A DNA stretch of 64,000 bases from Polyangia bacterium. GTDB taxonomy: Bacteria; Myxococcota_A; Polyangia; Nannocystales; Nannocystaceae. A program made the position numbers and the translations under genes. The stretch spans positions 62,001-126,000 of the forward strand of contig JAUHWG010000016.1 in NCBI GenBank assembly GCA_030424595.1, written 5' to 3'. Below the pieces are notes generated by a model. It saw nothing but the letters and a program-made list of their open reading frames with translations, did no database searches and was not told the origin of the DNA. This document shows positions 47,001 through 53,377 of the stretch, in pieces. The first letter of the stretch is position 1; the number at the start of each line of letters is the position of its first letter.

Positions 47001-48710
47001 TTTGAGGATCCGCTGCACCTCGACGATGAGCTTCTGCGGATGACCGACGCGATCCTCGACGGTGACGCGCAGTTCGTCCAGACGATGGTCACGCCGCGCT
47101 CGGACGACGAGTACGATCGCGAGCTCGAGGAGATCCTCGCGGGCGGGGACGATCTCGAGTCGATGCCCTCGCTGGGCCTCGGCGGTCCTGTCGACGACGA
47201 GCTGCTGCGCGACGTTGAGGCGGCGATGGCGAGCTCACGGGCCGTCCGCCAGGTCGCGGATCTAGAGGTCGAGCCCGAGGTCGACACGCTGGGCTGGGGT
47301 GACTCGGAGGGCGACAACGATGACACCGGGATCATCATCGAGATGCTCGACGATGAGGCTTGGCCCGGGGAGTGGGGGGAGGGCGGCGGCGTCGGCTCTG
47401 CGCCGGCGCTCTTGAGCACCGAGACCGGGACCACGGACGACTACATCGACATCGATCTCTTTGATGTCGGGGGGCCGAGCCCGTCTGACGGAGGCGTGGT
47501 CGACATCGAGATCGATCTGCAAGGTGAGGTCGGTGTCGACGTCGACGTCGACGTTGACGTCGCCGCCGATGATGCCGCTGACGCCGGGATCATGATCGAC
47601 CTGGTCAGCGATGACACACCGGAGAGCGCTTGGCCTGGTGATGACACGACGGCCGCGGAGATCATCCTCGACGAGGACGTCGGTGACGTCGGTGACGTCG
47701 GTGACGTCGAGGACGATGCGAGCGGTGCGGGGGTGGAGGGCGAAGAGCTCGACGCCTTCAGCGGGGAGAGGACGCCCGTGGAGGAGGCCGCCGGCGTCGA
47801 CAATGTCGAAGAGGCCACCGACCTCGACGCTCCTCTGTTGCCGCCACCTCCGGTCATCGGCGGTGGAGATCTCGAGCTCGGCGCCGCGGCCCTGCGCGCG
47901 CTCTCAGGCGCGTCGCAGCGCACCGAAGAGCTCGACGACTCGCTGGACGACGGCGACGATGTCTTCGGCGATGCGTTCGATCTCGAGGTGCCGATCCTGG
48001 TGCGACACCCTGGACGGTCGACGTCGGAGGTGCTCGGTGACGCGGTCGATCCTGGCGACTCGGACGTCCTCGGGGCGCTCGCGATCGGAGATGAGCCGGG
48101 CGATCCTCAGGGCTCCGTCGCGGCGGAGAGCGGCGGGGCTCTCGGCGACGTGGAGGAGGTCGACGAAGGACTCGACGAAGGACTCGTCGCGCCGATCATC
48201 GCGCTCGAGGATCCGCCGGCGGAGATCGACGTAGAGGTAGAGTTCGACTCTGGAGACGCCGCCTCGAGACCTGCGCTCCAGGATCAGATCGTCGAGATCG
48301 ATCTCGGCGAGCCTGTCCGACAGGCCGCTCTCCCGGAGGTCGAGGTCGAGGTCGAGGTCGACCTCGCGGGCCTCGAAGAGGTCGAGATCGACGTGACGGT
48401 CGTCGATCCGCGACGACCCCGGGACGCTGAGGACGAGCTGGAGATCGACATCGACATCATCGACATCGACATGGAGGAGGTCGAGGAGGTCGAGGAGGTC
48501 GAGGAGGTCGAGGAGGTCGAGGACGACGCCGAGGACGAGCTTCTCCGGGGCGCGAGCCTCTTCGAGGCGGGGACCGAGGATGAGCCGGCGGTGGGGATCC
48601 CCACCGAGGATGAGCACGGCCACGCGCGGGTCGGCATCCCCGAGGACGACGAGCCCAGCCTTGACCTCGCGCCGGTCGGAGTCCCCGAGGACGACGACGA
48701 AGACTTCTGA
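44013..48710 (+). CDS. Large protein: methyltransferase-like head, long coiled coil, acidic tail
   Basis: A 1565-residue protein starting with TTG. Residues about 1-165 resemble a degenerate SAM methyltransferase fold: RLVVVTGDADLSGC, ACYPLPLRDASVDIVLSTL, then ESRRVLRPGGVLALAL, which is the typical post-motif of class I enzymes; the glycine-rich motif I is absent, so it may be inactive. About 235-960 is Glu/Ala/Arg/Leu heptad sequence, a coiled coil with many LRAELAELR-like units. From about 985 to 1565 it is strongly acidic and probably disordered, with repeated Val-Asp-Val-Asp, Glu-Val and Pro-Glu-Asp-Asp motifs. No signal peptide. Pseudo-enzyme head plus coiled coil recalls the AglZ/FrzS style of myxobacterial motility regulators, but the head here is a different fold. 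Role unknown; location next to the TPR locus suggests a scaffold. Confidence 0.78.
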   Translation: MEYDGRYLAGAVHLLPAYVALERYALGRLVVVTGDADLSGCRRLLAAGAKRVCVVGDGVRGEPGIEVHPACYPLPLRDASVDIVLSTLSKVEISVLEESRRVLRPGGVLALALTSADDELERAVGAALEPRFAAVEWLALSPWRGMTISPVKPAEGGERRRALFLDELAQGSSKPDSLLVIASLGESLGGDECVLMALPEGEEADATAEPVAGRAGSAASPSAGGSSEASAAVDEGLATRERSLAAREEALRRREAEAEAASSSAEELAQRSAALLEREAAAAEREAALELRVAAAAQREAEAEAAAEAEAAAAAVEAAAVERESSAAAAETAEREAAAAVEAAVAREVAAAQREAAAEELRARLAEREAELESQRPESSGAAEDAERLRAELAELRSAGEEAEELRAELRELRSKSSAARVEEEKLRAALAERDAELRELRSKSSAASEEEEKLRAALAERGAELRELRATISGPGEDVEELRAALAARDAELSRLHDGVGSSEVAEELRAALADRDAEIARLRSGGATSSESGEGGRVGADVALDRDRLREELARRSSALEASEEKLWQANETAQKERIENVRLVSEVDRLREQVERGRGVERDRLKEIESLGHELRRLEVAHAELQGLLEGKTQRVRQLEDAARGVGAAVDTDVEGMRRELRTALTDLERARSREQAGAELARRREREVADAQETISQLRRAVDDYAATAANLRGELVVIQVEVEQLQTLVPTLHSQVAGLRKKLAAREDESAALQAKLESAADEQQHLRKRLRERKRSQEALAATHERVVAEAEGLRAGLEAVKLVRVQLDAVALEGGDDDTTGLRNQLAAQAQRFADELARIELRRDEILKAAKVRLERAELEAHVRAEEQEFLLFRVDASEQRIWEMTDAADRNAARLAAGLAQYAKQKEQLEDLVHELEVTRDLLAEAESRVAELERSVASERARLARQGLDGGGDGQSLDELLGTGSPRSHSDAGASVTVDAVFAEAEFEDPLHLDDELLRMTDAILDGDAQFVQTMVTPRSDDEYDRELEEILAGGDDLESMPSLGLGGPVDDELLRDVEAAMASSRAVRQVADLEVEPEVDTLGWGDSEGDNDDTGIIIEMLDDEAWPGEWGEGGGVGSAPALLSTETGTTDDYIDIDLFDVGGPSPSDGGVVDIEIDLQGEVGVDVDVDVDVAADDAADAGIMIDLVSDDTPESAWPGDDTTAAEIILDEDVGDVGDVGDVEDDASGAGVEGEELDAFSGERTPVEEAAGVDNVEEATDLDAPLLPPPPVIGGGDLELGAAALRALSGASQRTEELDDSLDDGDDVFGDAFDLEVPILVRHPGRSTSEVLGDAVDPGDSDVLGALAIGDEPGDPQGSVAAESGGALGDVEEVDEGLDEGLVAPIIALEDPPAEIDVEVEFDSGDAASRPALQDQIVEIDLGEPVRQAALPEVEVEVEVDLAGLEEVEIDVTVVDPRRPRDAEDELEIDIDIIDIDMEEVEEVEEVEEVEEVEDDAEDELLRGASLFEAGTEDEPAVGIPTEDEHGHARVGIPEDDEPSLDLAPVGVPEDDDEDF
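48474..48518 (+). repeat. 9-bp coding tandem repeat (Glu-Glu-Val)
   Basis: Five perfect copies of GAGGAGGTC encode Glu-Glu-Val in the acidic tail of the coiled-coil protein. Related short arrays lie at about 47535-47565 (GTCGAC, Val-Asp) and 47680-47708 (GTCGGTGAC, Val-Gly-Asp). Confidence 0.88.
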
Positions 48711-48784
48711 TCCTCAAGAGAGGCCCGCAGAGCCGGGGCTAGCGGGGGGGGCGCCATGCGCGCGAGGTGTTCTCAGGGAGGGTC

Positions 48785-48813
48785 TTGACGAAGAGAGAGG
48801 AAGCCTCTAGCCT
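48785..48813 (+). promoter_or_regulatory. Promoter of tRNA-Leu(CAG)
   Basis: TTGACG (48785-48790) and TAGCCT (48808-48813) with an optimal 17-bp spacer. The expected start near 48820 lies six bases before the mature tRNA. This is one of the clearest promoters in the window and a guide to the local -10 consensus. Confidence 0.65.
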
Positions 48814-48825
48814 CCCGGACCCGAC

Positions 48826-48908
48826 GCGAGGGTGGCGGAATTGGTAGACGCGCACGGTTCAGGTCCGTGTGTCCTTTGGATGTGAGGGTTCGAGTCCCTC
48901 TCCTCGCA
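48826..48908 (+). tRNA. tRNA-Leu, anticodon CAG
   Basis: An 83-base class II tRNA. The acceptor stem GCGAGGG pairs with TCCTCGC (one G-U) with discriminator A. The D-arm contains GGCGGAATTGGTAGACG, the form typical of tRNA-Leu. The anticodon stem CACGG/CCGTG encloses TTCAGGT, anticodon CAG. A long variable arm is present, and the T-arm is GAGGG-TTCGAGT-CCCTC. CCA is not encoded. It reads CUG codons. Confidence 0.97.
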
Positions 48909-48925
48909 CAAGCCAGACAACGACG

Positions 48926-48960
48926 AGAGCGCCCCGGATATCCGCGGCGCTCTTGTTGTT
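48926..48960 (+). terminator. Terminator after tRNA-Leu(CAG)
   Basis: AGAGCGCC and GGCGCTCT form an 8-bp stem whose interior (CGGATATCCG) can fold further, followed by TGTTGTT. It lies 18 bp past the tRNA. Confidence 0.7.
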
Positions 48961-49069
48961 CTCGGAGTTGTTCTCGGGGTCGACGTCAGGCGACGGGCCC
49001 TGCTCGGACGGATCCGTGCTCGGCCCGAGCGAGCACCCGGAGCCGGCTCGGGCTGGATCTGCAGGACGG

Positions 49070-49279
49070 TCAGAGGACTCGGATCGACGAGACCTTGATG
49101 CTCGGTCCGCTCATGTGGATCCCGAAGCCGCCGCCCTCGATCTCGCCCTCGACCTCGACCTTGTCGCCGGCTGAGGCCTTGCCGTGCTTGCTGAGGCGGT
49201 AGGTCCCGGACGAAGTGGTGAGCTCAAAAAAGCCGCCCTCGAGGTCGTTTTTGCGGACAGTGCCGGTGAACGTAGCCAT
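49070..49279 (-). CDS. Small OB-fold-like protein
   Basis: A 69-residue protein, starting at ATG 49279. It has the sequence pattern of a small beta barrel: FTGTVRKNDLEGGFFELTT, then GTYRLSKHG, GDKVEVEGEI and IKVSSIRVL. This matches small bacterial OB-fold-like proteins of unassigned function (DUF5818-type). No signal peptide. A longer in-frame form starting upstream would overlap the divergent kinase gene and adds Arg/Pro-rich residues, so it was not used. Function unknown. Confidence 0.75.
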   Translation of the reverse strand: MATFTGTVRKNDLEGGFFELTTSSGTYRLSKHGKASAGDKVEVEGEIEGGGFGIHMSGPSIKVSSIRVL

Positions 49280-49324
49280 GGGGCGGAGTGTACTGCACTC
49301 GCCCGGCGGTGCTAGACAAGGACG

Positions 49325-50335
49325 GTGCCCGGAGCGTGGAATCAGCCGGAGAGGCCGCGAAACGTGCCTGAGCGCTTCGATGTGAGCCGCGCTCGGGGCA
49401 CCGTAGGCGCCGCTGCTGGGCCCCGCGACGCTCCGACGAGCGCGGGGCGAGACCACGCCGGGGGTTCTGGGCGCTCCCTGGAGCGCGGGCGGAGCGGACG
49501 GAGGCCGGTCCTGTGGCTCCTCGGCGGGCTCGACCCGACCGGGGGAGCTGGGATCCTGCGGGATGTCTGGACCGCGCGGGCGCTCCTCCCGGAGGTGGAG
49601 GTGGGCGCTGTCGTCAGCGCCTGGACCTGGCAGGGGGCGGGCGCCCCGGCGCGGGCGGAGGCGAGGGCGCTCGGTCGGATCGCCGAGGAGCTCGCCGCCC
49701 TCCCGCGCCCAGACGCGATCAAGGTGGGGCTGGTCCCGGCGAGCCTCGTCGCCGCCGGCCTCGTCCAGCTCCTACTGGAGGCGTCGGCGGCTGCGCCGAT
49801 CATCGTCGATCCGGTGCTCGTCGCCACGGACGGGGGGGAGCTCGGCGCCGGGCCCAGTGAGCTGCTCAGCCTCGGTCGGATCGCCGCGCTCGTGACCCCG
49901 AACCTCGGGGAGGCTGCTGCGCTGGCCGGAGTCGGCGAGGGTCGGGGCCCGGAGGAGCTACTTGGCCGCCTCGGCGGACGCACGGGGCTCGCCGGTCCGG
50001 CATGGCTGCTGAAGGGGGGGCACTCAGGGAGCGCCGACGAGGTGGTCGATCACCTCTGGGAGCGCGGCGAGCTGCGAGCGTTCCGTCGTCCTCGGCGCGC
50101 AGGTCCAGATCCTCGGGGGACGGGGTGCGCTCTGGCGACGGCGATCGCGGTGGGCCTCGCGAGGCGCGCGGCCTCTGGCGGGGACGAGGCTCCGCTCGCG
50201 GCCTCCGTCGGAGAGGCCATCGCCTGGCTCGATCGGGCGCGGCAGCGCTGGCGCCGGGGTCGCGATGGTCAGGCCCACCTCCCGGTCGGCTCCGCGGCGG
50301 CGCTCAGGGGTACGCCCTCGTCCTCGCGAGGTTGA
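49325..50335 (+). CDS. ThiD-like hydroxymethylpyrimidine (phosphate) kinase
   Basis: A ribokinase-fold kinase of up to 336 residues in the ThiD family, which phosphorylates hydroxymethylpyrimidine (phosphate) for thiamine synthesis. Motifs: LGGLDPTGGAGILRDVWTA (the GxDxxGGAGI block), KVGLVPASLV, the strand IIVDPVLVATDGG, LVTPNLGEAAALAGV, WLLKGGHSG, and the anion-hole signature GTGCALATAIA near residue 265, where the usual catalytic pattern is GTGC. The N-terminal 60 residues before LWLLGGLDP look Arg/Gly-rich, so the true start may be a later GTG. Its C-terminus overlaps the convergent LRR gene by 32 bp. No other thiamine gene is nearby, so pyrimidine salvage or another substrate is possible. 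Confidence 0.85.
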   Translation: MPGAWNQPERPRNVPERFDVSRARGTVGAAAGPRDAPTSAGRDHAGGSGRSLERGRSGRRPVLWLLGGLDPTGGAGILRDVWTARALLPEVEVGAVVSAWTWQGAGAPARAEARALGRIAEELAALPRPDAIKVGLVPASLVAAGLVQLLLEASAAAPIIVDPVLVATDGGELGAGPSELLSLGRIAALVTPNLGEAAALAGVGEGRGPEELLGRLGGRTGLAGPAWLLKGGHSGSADEVVDHLWERGELRAFRRPRRAGPDPRGTGCALATAIAVGLARRAASGGDEAPLAASVGEAIAWLDRARQRWRRGRDGQAHLPVGSAAALRGTPSSSRG

Positions 50336-51899
50336 CGCTCTCGAGCGACTCCAGCTCCTGGAGCCGGGCTGCGCCAGCGCTGGAGACCACGGTGTCGGCG
50401 AGGTTGAGGCGGACGAGCTGCGAGAGCCCGACGATCGTGTCGATCGAGCGATCTGTGACGAGCGTGGCGTCGAGGCGGAGCTCGCGGAGAGAGCCGAGGG
50501 AGCTGAGGTGGGCGACGCCGGCGTCGACGACGTCCGTGTGGTCGAGCTCGAGCACGCGGAGCTTGCCCAGGCCCTTGAGGTTCGCGAGGCCGCGGTTGGT
50601 CACCCTCGTGTGGTGGAGGATGAGGCGCTCCAGCTGCGGCATATCCGCGACCGCGGTGAGGGTCGCGTCGGAGATCGATGTGCCGCCGAGCTCGAGCACC
50701 TCGAGGGCGTGGAGCTTGCCGAGCTGGGGTGCGATCCGATCATCGATCTCGGCGCTGCGGAGGATGAGCTTGCGCAGACCTGTGAGTTCGCCGAGGCCGC
50801 GAAGGGCGGGGTCGCTCAGCTCACCGGGCTCGATCTCAAGCTCCAGCTCGCGGAGCCCCTCGATCCCTGCGAGCGCGGCGAAGCCAGCCTGCCCCGGGTC
50901 TTGACCGTGGAAGGTGAGGGCCTCCAGCGCCGCGAACTCGCCGAGGTTCTCCTCGGAGGGTGAGGCGATCCGCGAGCTGAGGATCTCTAGTCGGCGCAGG
51001 TCCTTGACGTGGCGGAGGGAGCGGAGCCCGTTGTCCCCGAGGTTGGGACAGGCGCAGGTGAAGCTCGTCAGCGGCAGCTCGCGAAAGTAGAGCGGGGTCT
51101 TGTCGTTGAAGGTGCTGCCCCGCAGATCGACGACGGAGAGGTGCCCCAGGCCCTTGACCTGGTTGAGCGAGAAATTGCCGATGTCGGTGTCGCGGAGGAC
51201 GAGCTCCCGCAGGCGGTCGGCCTTGGCGACCTTGAGCATCGTCTTGTGGCTCGCCCAGGGCCCGTGGAGCTCGACGGCCCGGAGGCTGCGGATGAGCCCG
51301 AAGAGCTCCGCGAGGGGGGAGTCGGGGGCGAGCTCGCGGAGGGCGAGGCGCTCGATCTCGAGGCCGCGGAGCATCCCGTGGGACTCGCTGCCGGGGGTCA
51401 CCCGGGTGAGCCGCAGGGTCCTCAGGGCGGGGAGGGAGAGGAGTCGGCCCATCGTCACCCCGTCGAGAACGAGGTCGACCAGCTCGAGCTCGTCGAGGGC
51501 GGCGAAGGAGTCGAGCCCCGCGTGGACGGCGGCCTGGCACCCGGAGATCCGTAGGCGACGGAGGTTCGGGAGGCGGGCGGCGAGGCGTCGGAGGTCGAGC
51601 CCTTCGCAGGGGGTCGATCCATCGTCGGTCGCCGCGAAATCGACCCGATCGGCGTCTCCGAGCGCGAGGTCGAGGTCGAGGATCGTCGCGAGATCCGTGA
51701 AGGCGTCGAGCTCGTGAGCGCTGTGCACCCGCAGTCGTTCGCCGGGGACCCGCAGCGGCGCTGCCGCGGGCGTGGTGACCTCCTCCCGAACCGGCGGGGC
51801 GACGCTCGCGGCGGAGGCGGGGGGCGGAGGCGGCGTCTCACCACAACCACACATCAGAGCGAGGGCGGTGGACGCGGCCAGTCTCGGGAGGACCTGCAT
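50304..51899 (-). CDS. Leucine-rich-repeat lipoprotein
   Basis: A 531-residue exported protein with a signal and lipobox-like end (LAASTALALMCGC, Cys near residue 18-20) and a Pro/Ala linker. From about residue 95 on it consists of leucine-rich repeats of about 23-24 residues: LPNLRRLRISGCQ, LPALRTLRLTRV, LRELVLRDTDIGNFS, LGHLSVVDLRGSTFND, LRKLILRSAEIDDR, LEVLELGGTSISDATL, LERLILHHTRVTNRGLANLKGL, LRVLELDHTDVVDAGV. The later ones match the cysteine-containing or bacterial 'GALA-like' LRR style with L.T.(I/V).D. No catalytic domain. Likely a surface or periplasmic binding protein. Its end overlaps the ThiD-like gene by 32 bp on the opposite strand. Confidence 0.88.
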   Translation of the reverse strand: MQVLPRLAASTALALMCGCGETPPPPPASAASVAPPVREEVTTPAAAPLRVPGERLRVHSAHELDAFTDLATILDLDLALGDADRVDFAATDDGSTPCEGLDLRRLAARLPNLRRLRISGCQAAVHAGLDSFAALDELELVDLVLDGVTMGRLLSLPALRTLRLTRVTPGSESHGMLRGLEIERLALRELAPDSPLAELFGLIRSLRAVELHGPWASHKTMLKVAKADRLRELVLRDTDIGNFSLNQVKGLGHLSVVDLRGSTFNDKTPLYFRELPLTSFTCACPNLGDNGLRSLRHVKDLRRLEILSSRIASPSEENLGEFAALEALTFHGQDPGQAGFAALAGIEGLRELELEIEPGELSDPALRGLGELTGLRKLILRSAEIDDRIAPQLGKLHALEVLELGGTSISDATLTAVADMPQLERLILHHTRVTNRGLANLKGLGKLRVLELDHTDVVDAGVAHLSSLGSLRELRLDATLVTDRSIDTIVGLSQLVRLNLADTVVSSAGAARLQELESLESVNLARTRAYP

Positions 51900-51943
51900 G
51901 GTCGGCGCCCACCCTGGCGCGGGGGACCCGCGGCCGCAAGTCC

Positions 51944-52777
51944 TCAGCGCGGGTCGGCCTCCGGGAGCGTCACCCCGAGGGCTCGGCAGGCGTTGGCCGT
52001 GGTCTGCGCGGCGATCTCCTCGGTCGTCACTCCGCGGGCGGAGGCGAGCGCTGCGGCGACGTCGATCAGGAAGGCCGGCTCGTTCCTCGCGGGTCGGCGG
52101 CCAAACGGAGTTTGATCGGGGCTGTCGGTCTCGATCAGGAGCTGGCTCGAGGGGACGGCCGCGGCGCTGCGCAGAGGTCGTCGCGCGCCTGGCAGGGTGA
52201 TGGAGCCGGCGAAGGAGATGAAGTGTCCCGCCCCGCAGAGTCGGGAGGCGATCTCGGCGCTGCCGGAGAAGGCGTGGAGGAGCGCCGGTGGGCTGGGCTC
52301 TGCGAGGAGTCGTTCGACCATCACGCCGTGGGCCCGGACGCAGTGGATGAGGAGCGGGAGTCCGGTCCTGCGTGTCGCCCGGAGGTGGGCCTCGAAGACC
52401 GCGACTTGGCGCTCATGGGCGGCGATGCCCGGTTGGCGGCGGAAGTCGAGGCCGCACTCGCCGATCGCGACGAGGCTCGGCGGCCCGGCCTCGAGGGCGT
52501 CCAGGAGCCTGCTTTCGAGGTCCTGATCATTGTTCTGGGAAAGATCGCCGAGGGCGTGAGGGTGGACTCCGAAAGCAGTGTGAAAGCGCACGCTTGGCGT
52601 TTCCGCGCCCAGCGCGTTCGCCGCTGCGACCGTTCGAGGCCACGATCGGGGCTCCATCCCGGGGATCAGGATCGCTGCGATTTCTGCATCCTGGGCGCGT
52701 ATGGCCGCGGATCGCTGTTCCTCGGCGCCGCCGAAGCGGGGTAGGTCTAAGTGCGCGTGAGTGTCAAAAAGTCGCAT
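51944..52777 (-). CDS. TatD-family metal-dependent hydrolase/DNase
   Basis: A 277-residue TIM-barrel hydrolase of the TatD family, acting in DNA/RNA 3' trimming and quality control. The N-terminal metal-binding DTHAHLD (H7, H9) is followed by a glutamate in IGECGLDFRR, LPLLIHCVRAHG (metal His), LLHAFSGS (His), and LIETDSPDQTPFGRRPARNEP (Asp, substrate). Length is typical. An insertion near residues 15-55 is longer than in E. coli TatD. It is followed 44 bp away by the LRR lipoprotein gene on the same strand and is divergent from the gene at 52878. Confidence 0.93.
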   Translation of the reverse strand: MRLFDTHAHLDLPRFGGAEEQRSAAIRAQDAEIAAILIPGMEPRSWPRTVAAANALGAETPSVRFHTAFGVHPHALGDLSQNNDQDLESRLLDALEAGPPSLVAIGECGLDFRRQPGIAAHERQVAVFEAHLRATRRTGLPLLIHCVRAHGVMVERLLAEPSPPALLHAFSGSAEIASRLCGAGHFISFAGSITLPGARRPLRSAAAVPSSQLLIETDSPDQTPFGRRPARNEPAFLIDVAAALASARGVTTEEIAAQTTANACRALGVTLPEADPR

Positions 52778-52798
52778 GCTCGAAGACGCTTCGCGTCA

Positions 52799-52827
52799 TT
52801 GACGCAGTTGGAGCCTTTTTGTACAAC
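52799..52827 (+). promoter_or_regulatory. Promoter upstream of the gene at 52878
   Basis: TTGACG (52799-52804) and TACAAC (52822-52827) with a 17-bp spacer, close to consensus. The predicted leader contains a hairpin GCCCGT-GAAA-ACGGGC at 52840-52855 and then a CCAGGA ribosome site before the ATG. Confidence 0.6.
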
Positions 52828-52877
52828 CCATGCCGCGTTGCCCGTGAAAACGGGCCCAAAAACGTCCAGGAACATCC

Positions 52878-53363
52878 ATGACGACACTCTCCAGAATTGA
52901 GCGCGTCCTCCGCCACGACGGCATCGTCGCGGTTCTCGACTTGACCGCGGAGCAGGCGCAGGCCGGCGACTGCTCGTGGGTCGGCGAGGATCGCTGGAAG
53001 CCGATCGTCCTCGAGGCGGTCCGTCTCCGTCAGATCGCCGGCGAACCCTCCGTCCGCGTGCTCGTTGGCGAGCACGCTGTCCTCGTCTCCGGCGATGACC
53101 GCCACGTCGTCGGCGTGGTCTTTATCAAGGGCCATCCCGTGGTCAAGTCGGTGGTGCGGATGGTCCGTCAGCTCCTCCGCGCTGGCGCCCCCGCGGCCAA
53201 GCCCGCTCCCGCGCCTGCTGCGGCAGCTCCGGCCCCGACCCAGGCGGTTCCGGCTCCGGTCGTGACCCCCGCACCGGCACCCGCAGCGCCGGCACCCGCG
53301 GCGCCGACTCCGGCCCCGGTGGCCGCGCCGAGCGCGTCGGTCTCGGTCTCCTCGTCCTCGTAG
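52878..53363 (+). CDS. Hypothetical protein with an Ala/Pro-rich tail
   Basis: A 161-residue protein. Residues 1-95 form a compact alpha/beta domain (RIERVLRHDGIVAVLDLT, SVRVLVGEHAVLVS, HVVGVVFIKGHPVVKSVVRMV) with no family I recognise. Residues about 98-155 are almost only Ala and Pro with a few Thr/Val/Gln, then Ser. No signal peptide or membrane segment. The tail resembles flexible linkers, but nothing follows it. It has one of the best promoters in the window (52799-52827), so it may be well expressed. It ends 14 bp before the flavoprotein gene, with which it is probably co-transcribed. Confidence 0.75.
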   Translation: MTTLSRIERVLRHDGIVAVLDLTAEQAQAGDCSWVGEDRWKPIVLEAVRLRQIAGEPSVRVLVGEHAVLVSGDDRHVVGVVFIKGHPVVKSVVRMVRQLLRAGAPAAKPAPAPAAAAPAPTQAVPAPVVTPAPAPAAPAPAAPTPAPVAAPSASVSVSSSS

Positions 53364-53377
53364 GGCGCGGAGCGACC

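Noticed and set aside
49280..49456. Longer form of the small OB-fold-like protein
   Set aside because: It would overlap the divergent ThiD-like gene over 130 bp and add an Arg/Pro-rich stretch unlike the folded domain.
52840..52855. Hairpin as a terminator between tatD and the gene at 52878
   Set aside because: Its tail is A-rich on the plus strand and it lies downstream of a good promoter, so it is part of a 5' leader.
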